Translations under genes and position numbers: made by a program
Assembly: GCA_018715065.1 (NCBI GenBank)
Contig: DVMJ01000069.1
Location: 1 to 10,187, forward strand
Direction: 5' to 3'
Source of the DNA: Fimiplasma intestinipullorum
GTDB lineage: Bacteria; Bacillota_I; Bacilli_A; Erysipelotrichales; Coprobacillaceae
Length of the DNA stretch: 10,187 nucleotides
Notes under the pieces: model-generated
Told to the model about the DNA's origin: nothing
Seen by the model: the letters and a program-made list of their open reading frames with translations, nothing else
Databases searched by the model: none
Part shown: piece after piece, positions 1 through 5,220 of the stretch
Layout of the letters: every line of letters starts with the position of its first letter
Position numbering within the stretch: position 1 is the stretch's first letter

Positions 1-16
1 AGAGGAGGGAAGCGAT

Positions 17-253
17 ATGCCAACATTTGGAGAAGCAATGATGGAAGTCATGGAATATGAAGCAAAGCAAAAGTACTTAGCTATTGGCAAAGATGAGGGA
101 AAAAAAGAAGGCCGAGAAGAAGAAAAGGTCAATGGCATCCTCAAGATGGCTGAAGTCTTAAGAAGCCTCAACTTAAGCCAAACGGAAATTATCGAGAAGA
201 TTCAGAAAAGTTATTCGATGAGCTACGATGAAATTCACATGATTATTTCCTGA
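17..253 (+). CDS. Rpn-type C-terminal tail protein, copy 1 (possible RpnS-like antitoxin or 3' end of a larger gene)
   Basis: A 78-residue acidic/basic helical protein. Residues 23-36 form a charged stretch with the four-residue rhythm GKDEGKKEGREE, followed by a helical end (LKMAEVLRSLNLSQTEIIEKI) that resembles the tails of Rpn/YhgA-like PD-(D/E)XK nucleases. No nuclease core is present. The ATG at 17 is preceded by AGAGGAGGG at 1-9, a near-perfect Shine-Dalgarno at good spacing. The same frame is open back to the left edge, so this may be the tail of a full Rpn gene that starts outside the window, with an internal start. In E. coli Rpn proteins the tail is known to be translated separately as a small antitoxin that blocks the nuclease; assigning that role here is inference. 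A second copy follows at 345. The family call rests on remembered tail style, not on a search. Confidence 0.5.
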   Translation: MPTFGEAMMEVMEYEAKQKYLAIGKDEGKKEGREEEKVNGILKMAEVLRSLNLSQTEIIEKIQKSYSMSYDEIHMIIS

Positions 254-294
254 GCAGGACAAAAACGAACGGGCAAACCTGCGTGTGATTAGAA

Positions 295-322
295 ATAAGC
301 GAAGTAAGATTGCTTCGCCTAT
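295..322 (+). repeat. Stem-loop at the end of tandem unit 1
   Basis: Arms ATAAGCGAAG (295-304) and CTTCGCCTAT (313-322) pair over 10 bp with one A/C mismatch around the loop TAAGATTG. There is no T-run after it, so it is not a standard intrinsic terminator. It lies between the stop codon of copy 1 and the ribosome binding site of copy 2. Confidence 0.7.
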
Positions 323-344
323 ACCTTCAGAGGAGGGAAGCGAT

Positions 345-605
345 GTGCCGACATTTGGGGAAGCAATGATGGAAGTCATGGAATATGAAGCAAAGCAAAA
401 GTATTTAGCTATTGGCAAAGACGAGGGAAAAAAAGAAGGCCGAATTGAGGGCCTAATTGAAGGCCGAGAAGAAGAAAAGGTCAATGGCATCCTCAAGATG
501 GCTGAAGTCTTAAGAAGCCTTAACTTAAGCCAAACGGAAATTATCGAGAAGATTCAGAAAAGTTATTCGATGAGCTACGGTGAAATTCACATGATTATTT
601 CCTGA
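345..605 (+). CDS. Rpn-type C-terminal tail protein, copy 2 (GTG start, two extra four-residue repeats)
   Basis: An 86-residue near-copy of the protein at 17-253. It starts at GTG 345, exactly where copy 1 has ATG, and has the same AGAGGAGGG ribosome binding site at 329-337. It differs by an in-frame insertion of 24 nt at 441-464 that adds RIEG and LIEG between KKEG and REEE, and by one substitution near the end (SYDEIH becomes SYGEIH). The other coding differences I can count, about five, are silent. The frame is open upstream to GTG 285, which would read through the stem-loop, but that start has no ribosome binding site, so 345 is preferred. Because no nuclease domain precedes it, copy 2 is a stand-alone tail. 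It could be an orphan antitoxin with altered specificity, or simply a decaying duplicate; the low rate of amino-acid change favours some constraint. Confidence 0.5.
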   Translation: MPTFGEAMMEVMEYEAKQKYLAIGKDEGKKEGRIEGLIEGREEEKVNGILKMAEVLRSLNLSQTEIIEKIQKSYSMSYGEIHMIIS

Positions 606-646
606 GCATGGACAAAACAAACGGACAAGCCTTCGTGTGATTTGAA

Positions 647-674
647 ATAGGCGAAGTAAGATTGCTTCGCCTAT
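647..674 (+). repeat. Perfect 10-bp stem-loop at the end of tandem unit 2
   Basis: ATAGGCGAAG (647-656) and CTTCGCCTAT (665-674) are exact reverse complements around the 8-nt loop TAAGATTG. It is the perfect version of the hairpin at 295-322. No T-run follows. It could stabilise or partly terminate the message for the small tail proteins; this is inference. Confidence 0.8.
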
Positions 675-705
675 ACCTTCAAAGGTCTTTCGTAATATAA
701 TATAA

Positions 706-761
706 AAAGTAATGCTTAGGATAGGATAAACTAGATATGCCGGATGTTGTATCATTACTTT
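706..761 (+). other. Long-range inverted repeat in the leader upstream of the phosphotransferase gene
   Basis: AAAGTAATG at 706-714 is the exact reverse complement of CATTACTTT at 753-761, enclosing 38 nt. A TATAAT box at 696-701 sits just upstream, without a convincing -35, and an intrinsic terminator follows at 773-798. If transcribed from that box, the product would be a structured RNA of roughly 90 nt ending at the terminator. No known riboswitch core was recognised. Confidence 0.4.
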
Positions 762-772
762 AAGTGGGTCAG

Positions 773-798
773 GGAAGTTTTTAGAACTTCCTTTTTTT
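773..798 (+). terminator. Intrinsic terminator upstream of the phosphotransferase gene
   Basis: Stem GGAAGTT (773-779) and AACTTCC (785-791), loop TTTAG, then seven T residues (792-798). It closes transcription from the tandem-repeat region, or acts as an attenuator for the downstream gene. The first reading is simpler. Confidence 0.85.
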
Positions 799-864
799 GA
801 TTGGGATAGTCAATGCGTAGTAAATATGTTATGCTACATATGTGTATGTGAGGGGGAATATGTG
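797..864 (+). promoter_or_regulatory. Probable promoter/operator region of the phosphotransferase gene
   Basis: The 66 nt between the terminator and the start codon hold a TTGGGA (801-806) and TATGTT (825-830) pair 18 bp apart, both imperfect. A 6-bp inverted repeat ATATGT/ACATAT spans 824-841, and TATGTG occurs twice in direct order at 839-850. AGGGGG at 851-856 is the ribosome binding site for ATG 865. The repeats could be a regulator site, for example for the OmpR-type regulator encoded two genes on, but nothing proves it. Confidence 0.35.
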
Positions 865-1722
865 ATGGAAATCAATACATCTTTAGTTCAATCACTGATT
901 AGAGATCAATTCAGTGAATGGCAGGATCTCGAAATCAAACCTGTAGCGAAAAGCGGACATGATAACCGCACTTTTCATTTAGGAGATGATATGGCGATTC
1001 GTTTGCCTAGTGGAGCGGATTATGTTGCGCAAGTAGCCAAGGAAAATAAGTGGCTTCCTTATTTACAGGACCATTTAGCTTATCCCATATCCAAGCCACT
1101 GGCAGCGGGGGAACCGACTGCCTATTACCCTTATCCTTGGTCGATCAATCGCTGGATCAAGGCAGATGTATTAAGAGACGATGACCAGGCGGATCGAATG
1201 AGTTTAGCGAAAGAATTGAGGGAAGCTTTAAAAGCACTTCAGTGTATTCCCTGTGAAGGTGGACCAGCGGCAGGAAAACATAATTTTTATCGTGGGGGTG
1301 ATTTGAAAATCTATCATAATGAGACCCAGGATGCGTTAACTGAGCTTACCCAGGAATTGCCGGTAGATCGCTTGGCTGCAATCTGGCAGGATTGTATCGC
1401 AACGACTTATGCCAAAGCACCGGTTTGGGTTCATGGAGATGTTGCCCCGGGAAATATTTTAATGAAAGATCATCATTTCTATGGTCTGATTGATTTTGGT
1501 ATCTTAGGGATTGGTGATCCTGCCTGTGATTACGCGATGGCCTGGACCTATTTTCATGTTGCTGAGCGTGCGCTTTTCTTACAGGATTTAGATCAGGAAA
1601 TGATTGCTCGTGCACGTGGCTGGGCTTTATGGAAAGCTTTGATTACCTATCACGATCGCGATGATGCGGTTAGACAAAATGCACATGAAACCATTCAGGC
1701 TATCCTGGAAGAAACAAATTAG
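865..1722 (+). CDS. Aminoglycoside phosphotransferase-family (APH/choline kinase fold) protein
   Basis: A 285-residue soluble kinase-like phosphotransferase that would transfer the gamma-phosphate of a nucleoside triphosphate to a small-molecule hydroxyl. The N-lobe has the SGHDNRTFHLGDDMAIRLPS stretch (residues 30-49, nucleotide-binding strands). The catalytic loop is WVHGDVAPGNIL with H190, D192 (presumed base) and N197; the metal site is LIDFG with D210, followed by GDPACDYA (D218, D222). Length and motif order fit the PF01636 family. Many members of this subgroup are annotated as aminoglycoside enzymes without proven resistance, so the substrate is unknown. ATG 865 is preferred over an in-frame ATG at 826 because AGGGGG at 851-856 precedes it and the earlier start has no ribosome binding site. 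It is 37 nt upstream of the response regulator, so probably in the same transcript. Confidence 0.9.
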   Translation: MEINTSLVQSLIRDQFSEWQDLEIKPVAKSGHDNRTFHLGDDMAIRLPSGADYVAQVAKENKWLPYLQDHLAYPISKPLAAGEPTAYYPYPWSINRWIKADVLRDDDQADRMSLAKELREALKALQCIPCEGGPAAGKHNFYRGGDLKIYHNETQDALTELTQELPVDRLAAIWQDCIATTYAKAPVWVHGDVAPGNILMKDHHFYGLIDFGILGIGDPACDYAMAWTYFHVAERALFLQDLDQEMIARARGWALWKALITYHDRDDAVRQNAHETIQAILEETN

Positions 1723-1759
1723 ATACAATTGTGTGTTAAAGTAGAGATGAGGTGAGATC

Positions 1760-2425
1760 ATGAATCGTATTTTAATCATCGAAGATGAAGAATCCATCGC
1801 GAATATGATCAAGCTTTGTTTGAGTAAGCATGGCTATGCGTGTATGATTGCGTTAAATGGAATGCAGGGATTAGAACTACTGGAAAGTCAGTCTTTTGAT
1901 CTTGTATTATTGGATATCATGCTTCCTGATATGGATGGGATCAGTATTTTAGAATATATTTCACCAGGCGAGGTTCCCGTCATCTTAGTGACGGCCAAAG
2001 GTGCGGTTCAGGATAAGGTATTGGGGCTACGCAGTGGCGCAGAGGATTATATTGTGAAACCCTTTGATCTCGAAGAATTGCTGGCACGAGTTGAAACCGT
2101 GTTAAGACGCTATCATAAGATGGAACGTTATTTTGAAATAGGGACGCTTAAAGTAGATACATTATCCCATCTTGTGTACCGGGATGGACAAGCTGTCCTG
2201 CTAGCTAAAAAGGAATATGATCTTTTACTCTATCTCATTCGCAATCCGCATATTGCGCTTTATCGTGAAACCATCTTTGAACAGGTCTGGCAGGAACCTT
2301 ATTACGCCAATACACGGACGATTGATCTGCATATCCAACGGCTGAAAAAGAAATTGCGTTTGGCGGAGGCGATCGAGACGGTCTATAAAGTAGGCTATCG
2401 TTTTTGGCCGGAGAAAGTCCAATGA
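1760..2425 (+). CDS. OmpR/PhoB-family response regulator
   Basis: A 221-residue cytoplasmic transcription regulator. The receiver domain (about 1-118) has the acidic pocket E8-D9-E10, the phospho-acceptor D52 in LVLLDIMLPDMDG, the switch residue T78 in VILVTAKG and K100 in VKPF. The C-terminal winged helix (about 125-218) has the recognition-helix stretch RTIDLHIQRLKKKL and ends VYKVGYRF, typical of OmpR/PhoB proteins. All key phosphorelay residues are present. Its ribosome binding site is GAGGTGA at 1749-1755. The stop codon overlaps the start of the kinase gene (ATGA at 2422-2425), so the pair is translationally coupled and this regulator is expected to be phosphorylated by that kinase. Target genes are unknown; the downstream unknown protein and peptidases are the natural candidates. 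Confidence 0.95.
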   Translation: MNRILIIEDEESIANMIKLCLSKHGYACMIALNGMQGLELLESQSFDLVLLDIMLPDMDGISILEYISPGEVPVILVTAKGAVQDKVLGLRSGAEDYIVKPFDLEELLARVETVLRRYHKMERYFEIGTLKVDTLSHLVYRDGQAVLLAKKEYDLLLYLIRNPHIALYRETIFEQVWQEPYYANTRTIDLHIQRLKKKLRLAEAIETVYKVGYRFWPEKVQ

Positions 2426-3780
2426 GATTATCCCAAAAGTTCTTCGCCATTACTTATTGCATCGTTCTTTTGTTTTGTGGGATTGGTGGCAGTGTGTTGG
2501 TTCATTATGCTTCTTCTTTGCTTTATCAGAATCGTGAGGCATCCTTAAAGCAGACAAGTACTTATGTTTTACAGAGTTTTTTGTCCCTGGCAGATCTGGG
2601 GAGCGGTTTATACGACCAAACAGAGCTTGATCAGATGACCAGACAAATCAGTCAGGAGATGGGTAATGCCTCCTGTCAAATACAGATCAGGCCGTATGAT
2701 GAGACAGAAAATCTTCATTTAGGGTTAGGTTATTTAGATTATCAGCCAGCGCAGTCGATGATGTACAGCTTATCTCGTGTAGAGGTGAGCAATCAGAATT
2801 ATTTGATACAGGTAAGGATGGATCTCAAAGACATCGAACGTCAAACGCATCTGCTATGGTATGTTTATATGCTGATGGTCTTGGTCATGGCCTTAACGAG
2901 TGGCTTGGTGCTCAACCGGGTGGCAAATCGTTTGGCTAAACCCATCAATCAGCTTTCTTTAGGAGCGAAGCAGATAGCCAAAGGACAATACGGAAAGCAA
3001 GTTTTGATCCAAAGCCACGATCAGGAATTACAGCAGTTAGCTGATAGTTTTAATCATATGTCTTTGATGGTTGAGAATAATATTCAGGAAGTGACAAGAC
3101 AAGCCAACCAGCGGGATCTCTTTGTAGCGAATTTTACCCATGAGATGAAAACACCCATGACTTCGATCATCGGCTATGCCCGCATGCTGGATATCTATGA
3201 CCTGGATAGTGAAGAGGGGCATCAGGCAGCAAAGGCCATTTATCATGAAGCGAAGCGGCTTGAAAACCTTTCCCAGCAATTATTGAATTTATATTTATAT
3301 CAAAATGAGAATTTTGAGATGCAGACACTTTCCTTGAGGACACTGGAGGAACAATTACGTATTTCACTTGATCCCTTGAGTGCAAAATATAATGTTGCTT
3401 ACCAATGTACATTTGCAGAGGGCACGATCATTGGCAATATGCCCTTATTACTCTCCCTATTGTGTAATCTGGCAGATAATGCCATGAAGGCTTCCCAACC
3501 GGGGCAAGTCATCTTATTATCCAGCGAAAAGCGTGATGATATGATGCGTTTCTATGTGAAAGATGAGGGACGTGGCATTCAGCCTGAACATTTACCTTAT
3601 TTGACCGAGGCTTTTTATCGTGAAGATAAGGCGCGTTCTCGTAACCAGGGCGGGGCAGGACTCGGATTAACGTTATGCGAAGACATCTGCCGGATCCATG
3701 GCACGACCTTAACATTTGAAAGTGAAGTGGGGCAGGGAACGCTGGTCTATTTTGATTTGAAAGGCGGTTTTGCGAAATGA
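2422..3780 (+). CDS. Membrane sensor histidine kinase (HAMP, HisKA, HATPase)
   Basis: A 452-residue inner-membrane sensor kinase. Order: transmembrane segment about 9-29, extracytoplasmic sensor about 30-143 with no recognised fold, second transmembrane segment about 145-165, HAMP about 166-218, dimerisation/phospho-acceptor domain with H240 in FTHEMKTPMTSIIGY, and the ATPase domain with N box NLADNAMKA (N349, N353), G1 box DEGRG (D381) and G2 box GGAGLGL (about 410-416). All catalytic boxes are intact. The start ATG 2422 overlaps the regulator stop and is preceded by GGAGAAAG at 2410-2417; an upstream TTG at 2404 is in frame but less likely. Its 3' end overlaps the next gene by ATGA (3777-3780), which suggests a three-protein system. 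The signal is unknown; the modest sensor domain of about 110 residues could read a ligand or the accessory protein. Confidence 0.95.
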   Translation: MRLSQKFFAITYCIVLLFCGIGGSVLVHYASSLLYQNREASLKQTSTYVLQSFLSLADLGSGLYDQTELDQMTRQISQEMGNASCQIQIRPYDETENLHLGLGYLDYQPAQSMMYSLSRVEVSNQNYLIQVRMDLKDIERQTHLLWYVYMLMVLVMALTSGLVLNRVANRLAKPINQLSLGAKQIAKGQYGKQVLIQSHDQELQQLADSFNHMSLMVENNIQEVTRQANQRDLFVANFTHEMKTPMTSIIGYARMLDIYDLDSEEGHQAAKAIYHEAKRLENLSQQLLNLYLYQNENFEMQTLSLRTLEEQLRISLDPLSAKYNVAYQCTFAEGTIIGNMPLLLSLLCNLADNAMKASQPGQVILLSSEKRDDMMRFYVKDEGRGIQPEHLPYLTEAFYREDKARSRNQGGAGLGLTLCEDICRIHGTTLTFESEVGQGTLVYFDLKGGFAK

Positions 3781-4424
3781 AGAAGCGTATCGTATCGATT
3801 GGCATCTTATGCCTGACCTTCATTGTGCTTTTGATGCCCATGCAAATAGAGCGGTTCTATCGTCAGATACAGTTAGGACAACAGCGCTTTTGGGATTACG
3901 GTAACACCTATCAGAATGCAGAACTCACCGCTGCCCAAGTCGTTCAATTGTATCAGAACAGTGAACTCACAGCAGACCTGGAAAAAAATTATGCGACAAG
4001 CGAGGCGAAGATCAGAGAGAAGATCGAATATATTTTGTTGGAGACTGACTTTTCGGTCACCTACCATGTTTTATCCATCAGTCAGGATGTACAGTTGGTG
4101 CTTCATCAGGATCGTCCCGTAGCGATGGATCTGGTAAGTGTCGAGTTAGAAACCAATGTCGGATTTATGTATTTTGTGTTCGAGGCCAAGAGCTGTGCCT
4201 TGCTGGAGATGCAGTGTGAGTTTAATCAATGGTTTAAGGTGGATGAACGCAATCTCCCGCATTATTTTCAAGATATCATGCATCTGACCGAACAGATGTA
4301 TACCATCACTTGTGATGAAGCGACAAACACGCTCTATGCCACTACCGCTAGTGAGTATGAAAAGAAAAATAATGATGAAATCACATATTTTTTTAAAACA
4401 AATTTAGATGATCTTATGCTATGA
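3777..4424 (+). CDS. Membrane-anchored protein of unknown function, partner of the two-component system
   Basis: A 215-residue protein with one N-terminal hydrophobic segment (residues about 4-21, KKRIVSIGILCLTFIVLL), with positive charge before it, so the rest is predicted outside the membrane. There is no lipobox; cysteines occur at about 140-150 and near 179. I do not recognise a domain. It begins inside the kinase stop codon (ATGA overlap, 3777-3780), the strongest sign that it is made together with the kinase. By analogy with accessory proteins coupled to Bacillota kinases, such as YycH/YycI beside WalK, it may modulate kinase activity, but no homology to those was seen. The mixed alpha/beta-looking extracytoplasmic part (strand-rich around 95-160) could also bind a ligand. 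The reading frame is certain; the function is not. Confidence 0.85.
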   Translation: MKKRIVSIGILCLTFIVLLMPMQIERFYRQIQLGQQRFWDYGNTYQNAELTAAQVVQLYQNSELTADLEKNYATSEAKIREKIEYILLETDFSVTYHVLSISQDVQLVLHQDRPVAMDLVSVELETNVGFMYFVFEAKSCALLEMQCEFNQWFKVDERNLPHYFQDIMHLTEQMYTITCDEATNTLYATTASEYEKKNNDEITYFFKTNLDDLML

Positions 4425-4434
4425 TAAGCATAAG
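4413..4434 (+). promoter_or_regulatory. Hairpin abutting the ribosome binding site of the first C39-like peptidase
   Basis: CTTATGC (4413-4419) and GCATAAG (4428-4434) are exact reverse complements around an 8-nt loop that contains the stop codon of the upstream gene (4422-4424). The right arm runs into the AAGGAGGTGG ribosome binding site (4432-4441). Ribosomes finishing the upstream gene would melt the hairpin, a possible coupling device. No T-run follows, so it is not a terminator. Confidence 0.45.
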
Positions 4435-4445
4435 GAGGTGGCCGG

Positions 4446-5135
4446 ATGACAACTTTTCTCCAGATCTTGATGTGCTTATTTGCTTTTATCATGAATGAAC
4501 CCTGTCCGAAGCTGCCGGTGGATGATACGGATCTGGCGGCTGTATTGATTGAAGTGCCTGTGTTGAATCAGTATCCTGCGCTGCCTACAGGTTGCGAAGC
4601 GACGGCGGCAACCATGGTTCTGCAGTATTTTCATGAGGATATTGACCATGTGACCTTTGCTTCGGAATGGTTGAACTGTGAGCCCGTTTATGATATGGAA
4701 GGCCTTCTTTATGGTCCCCATCCGCAGCAGGCTTTTGTCGGCGATCCATTTTCGGAGTATGGACTAGGTTGTTATGCCGGTGCCATTGAACAAGCCATCC
4801 AGGAACATAGTGTCTTATGTGATGCAACTGCCATTTTTGATGTGAGTCTGGAAAGTTTAGCGAGTCAGTATATTGATCAGGGGATCCCGGTGGTGATTTG
4901 GGCAACGCTGGAATTACAGTCTCCTGAAATGGGTTCGAGCTGGTTAGTGGAAGATGGCTCTTTATTTACCTGGCAATCCCGTGAGCATTGCCTGGTGTTA
5001 GTTGGTTATAATGACTGGTATTATTTTGTGAATGACCCGCAGACGGGGACTTGTGTGCAATATCCTAAATTCTGGTTTGAGACGCGCTATCATCAAATGG
5101 GCGCTCAGGCGGTTGTGATCGAACCGGTGAATTAA
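4446..5135 (+). CDS. C39-like papain-fold cysteine peptidase, paralogue 1
   Basis: A 229-residue protein with a peptidase_C39_2-type (PF13529) papain-like fold. The catalytic Cys is C50 in NQYPALPTGCEATAA, with the likely oxyanion Gln at Q42. The His is H181 in REHCLVLVGYND and the Asp is D197 in FVNDPQTG. The first ~16 residues are hydrophobic and could be a secretion signal, but there is no clear lipobox or cleavage site, so export is likely but unproven. Its substrate is unknown: C39-like proteins include peptidases and transferases, and the family is not limited to bacteriocin leader cleavage. Strong ribosome binding site AAGGAGGTGG at 4432-4441. It follows the unknown membrane protein by 21 nt and is probably in the two-component transcript. 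Its last codons lie in an intrinsic terminator. A paralogue follows at 5221, about half identical by eye. Confidence 0.88.
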   Translation: MTTFLQILMCLFAFIMNEPCPKLPVDDTDLAAVLIEVPVLNQYPALPTGCEATAATMVLQYFHEDIDHVTFASEWLNCEPVYDMEGLLYGPHPQQAFVGDPFSEYGLGCYAGAIEQAIQEHSVLCDATAIFDVSLESLASQYIDQGIPVVIWATLELQSPEMGSSWLVEDGSLFTWQSREHCLVLVGYNDWYYFVNDPQTGTCVQYPKFWFETRYHQMGAQAVVIEPVN

Positions 5136-5147
5136 CCGGTTTTTTTG
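5122..5147 (+). terminator. Intrinsic terminator overlapping the end of peptidase paralogue 1
   Basis: Stem AACCGGT (5122-5128) and ACCGGTT (5135-5141), loop GAATTA, T-run to 5146. The stop codon TAA of the peptidase gene (5133-5135) is inside the hairpin. It should end most of the operon transcript here, so the second peptidase gene needs read-through or its own promoter. Confidence 0.85.
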
Positions 5148-5220
5148 ATACAGAAACGATACAACTTTCCGACAATCAGGATACATGCCTCTGTTAGAAT
5201 CATTGCGGAGGTGGTTAGAT
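5148..5220 (+). promoter_or_regulatory. Possible weak promoter and ribosome binding site of peptidase paralogue 2
   Basis: After the terminator, TAGAAT (about 5196-5201) resembles a -10 box but the best -35 match (CCGACA, about 5170-5175) is 20 bp away, too far for a normal promoter. GGAGGTGG at about 5207-5214 is a strong ribosome binding site for ATG 5221. The promoter call is tentative; the ribosome binding site is firm. Confidence 0.3.

Larger units (their letters stand above)
1..680 (+). repeat. Imperfect tandem duplication, unit 1 = 1-328, unit 2 = 329-680
   Basis: Both units begin AGAGGAGGGAAGCGAT and end with a stem-loop followed by CCTATACCTTC. Unit 1 is 328 bp and unit 2 is 352 bp; the difference is the 24-nt coding insertion at 441-464. 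The 16-nt ribosome binding segment and the last ~28 nt with the right stem arm are identical between units, the coding part differs at about seven bases, and the ~50 nt after the stop codon differs at several bases plus two single-base indels. More units may lie to the left, because the window opens exactly at the unit boundary. Confidence 0.9.

Noticed and set aside
1..680. Tandem repeats as a CRISPR array
   Set aside because: Only two units of over 300 bp, both coding; there are no short repeats with unique spacers.
826..864. Upstream in-frame ATG 826 as start of the phosphotransferase
   Set aside because: No ribosome binding site precedes it and the extra residues do not resemble the family; ATG 865 follows AGGGGG.
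865..1722. Calling the phosphotransferase an aminoglycoside resistance gene
   Set aside because: The motifs show the fold only; the sequence does not match a named resistance enzyme that I can recognise.
3509..3841. Long antisense frame across the kinase 3' end
   Set aside because: It is opposite a well-supported ATPase domain, has no ribosome binding site and no domain sense.
5147..5155. GATACAGAA after the first peptidase as a second site for the Crp/Fnr regulator
   Set aside because: It matches one half of the operator at 7908-7931 only; no inverted partner is at the right spacing, so chance is likely.
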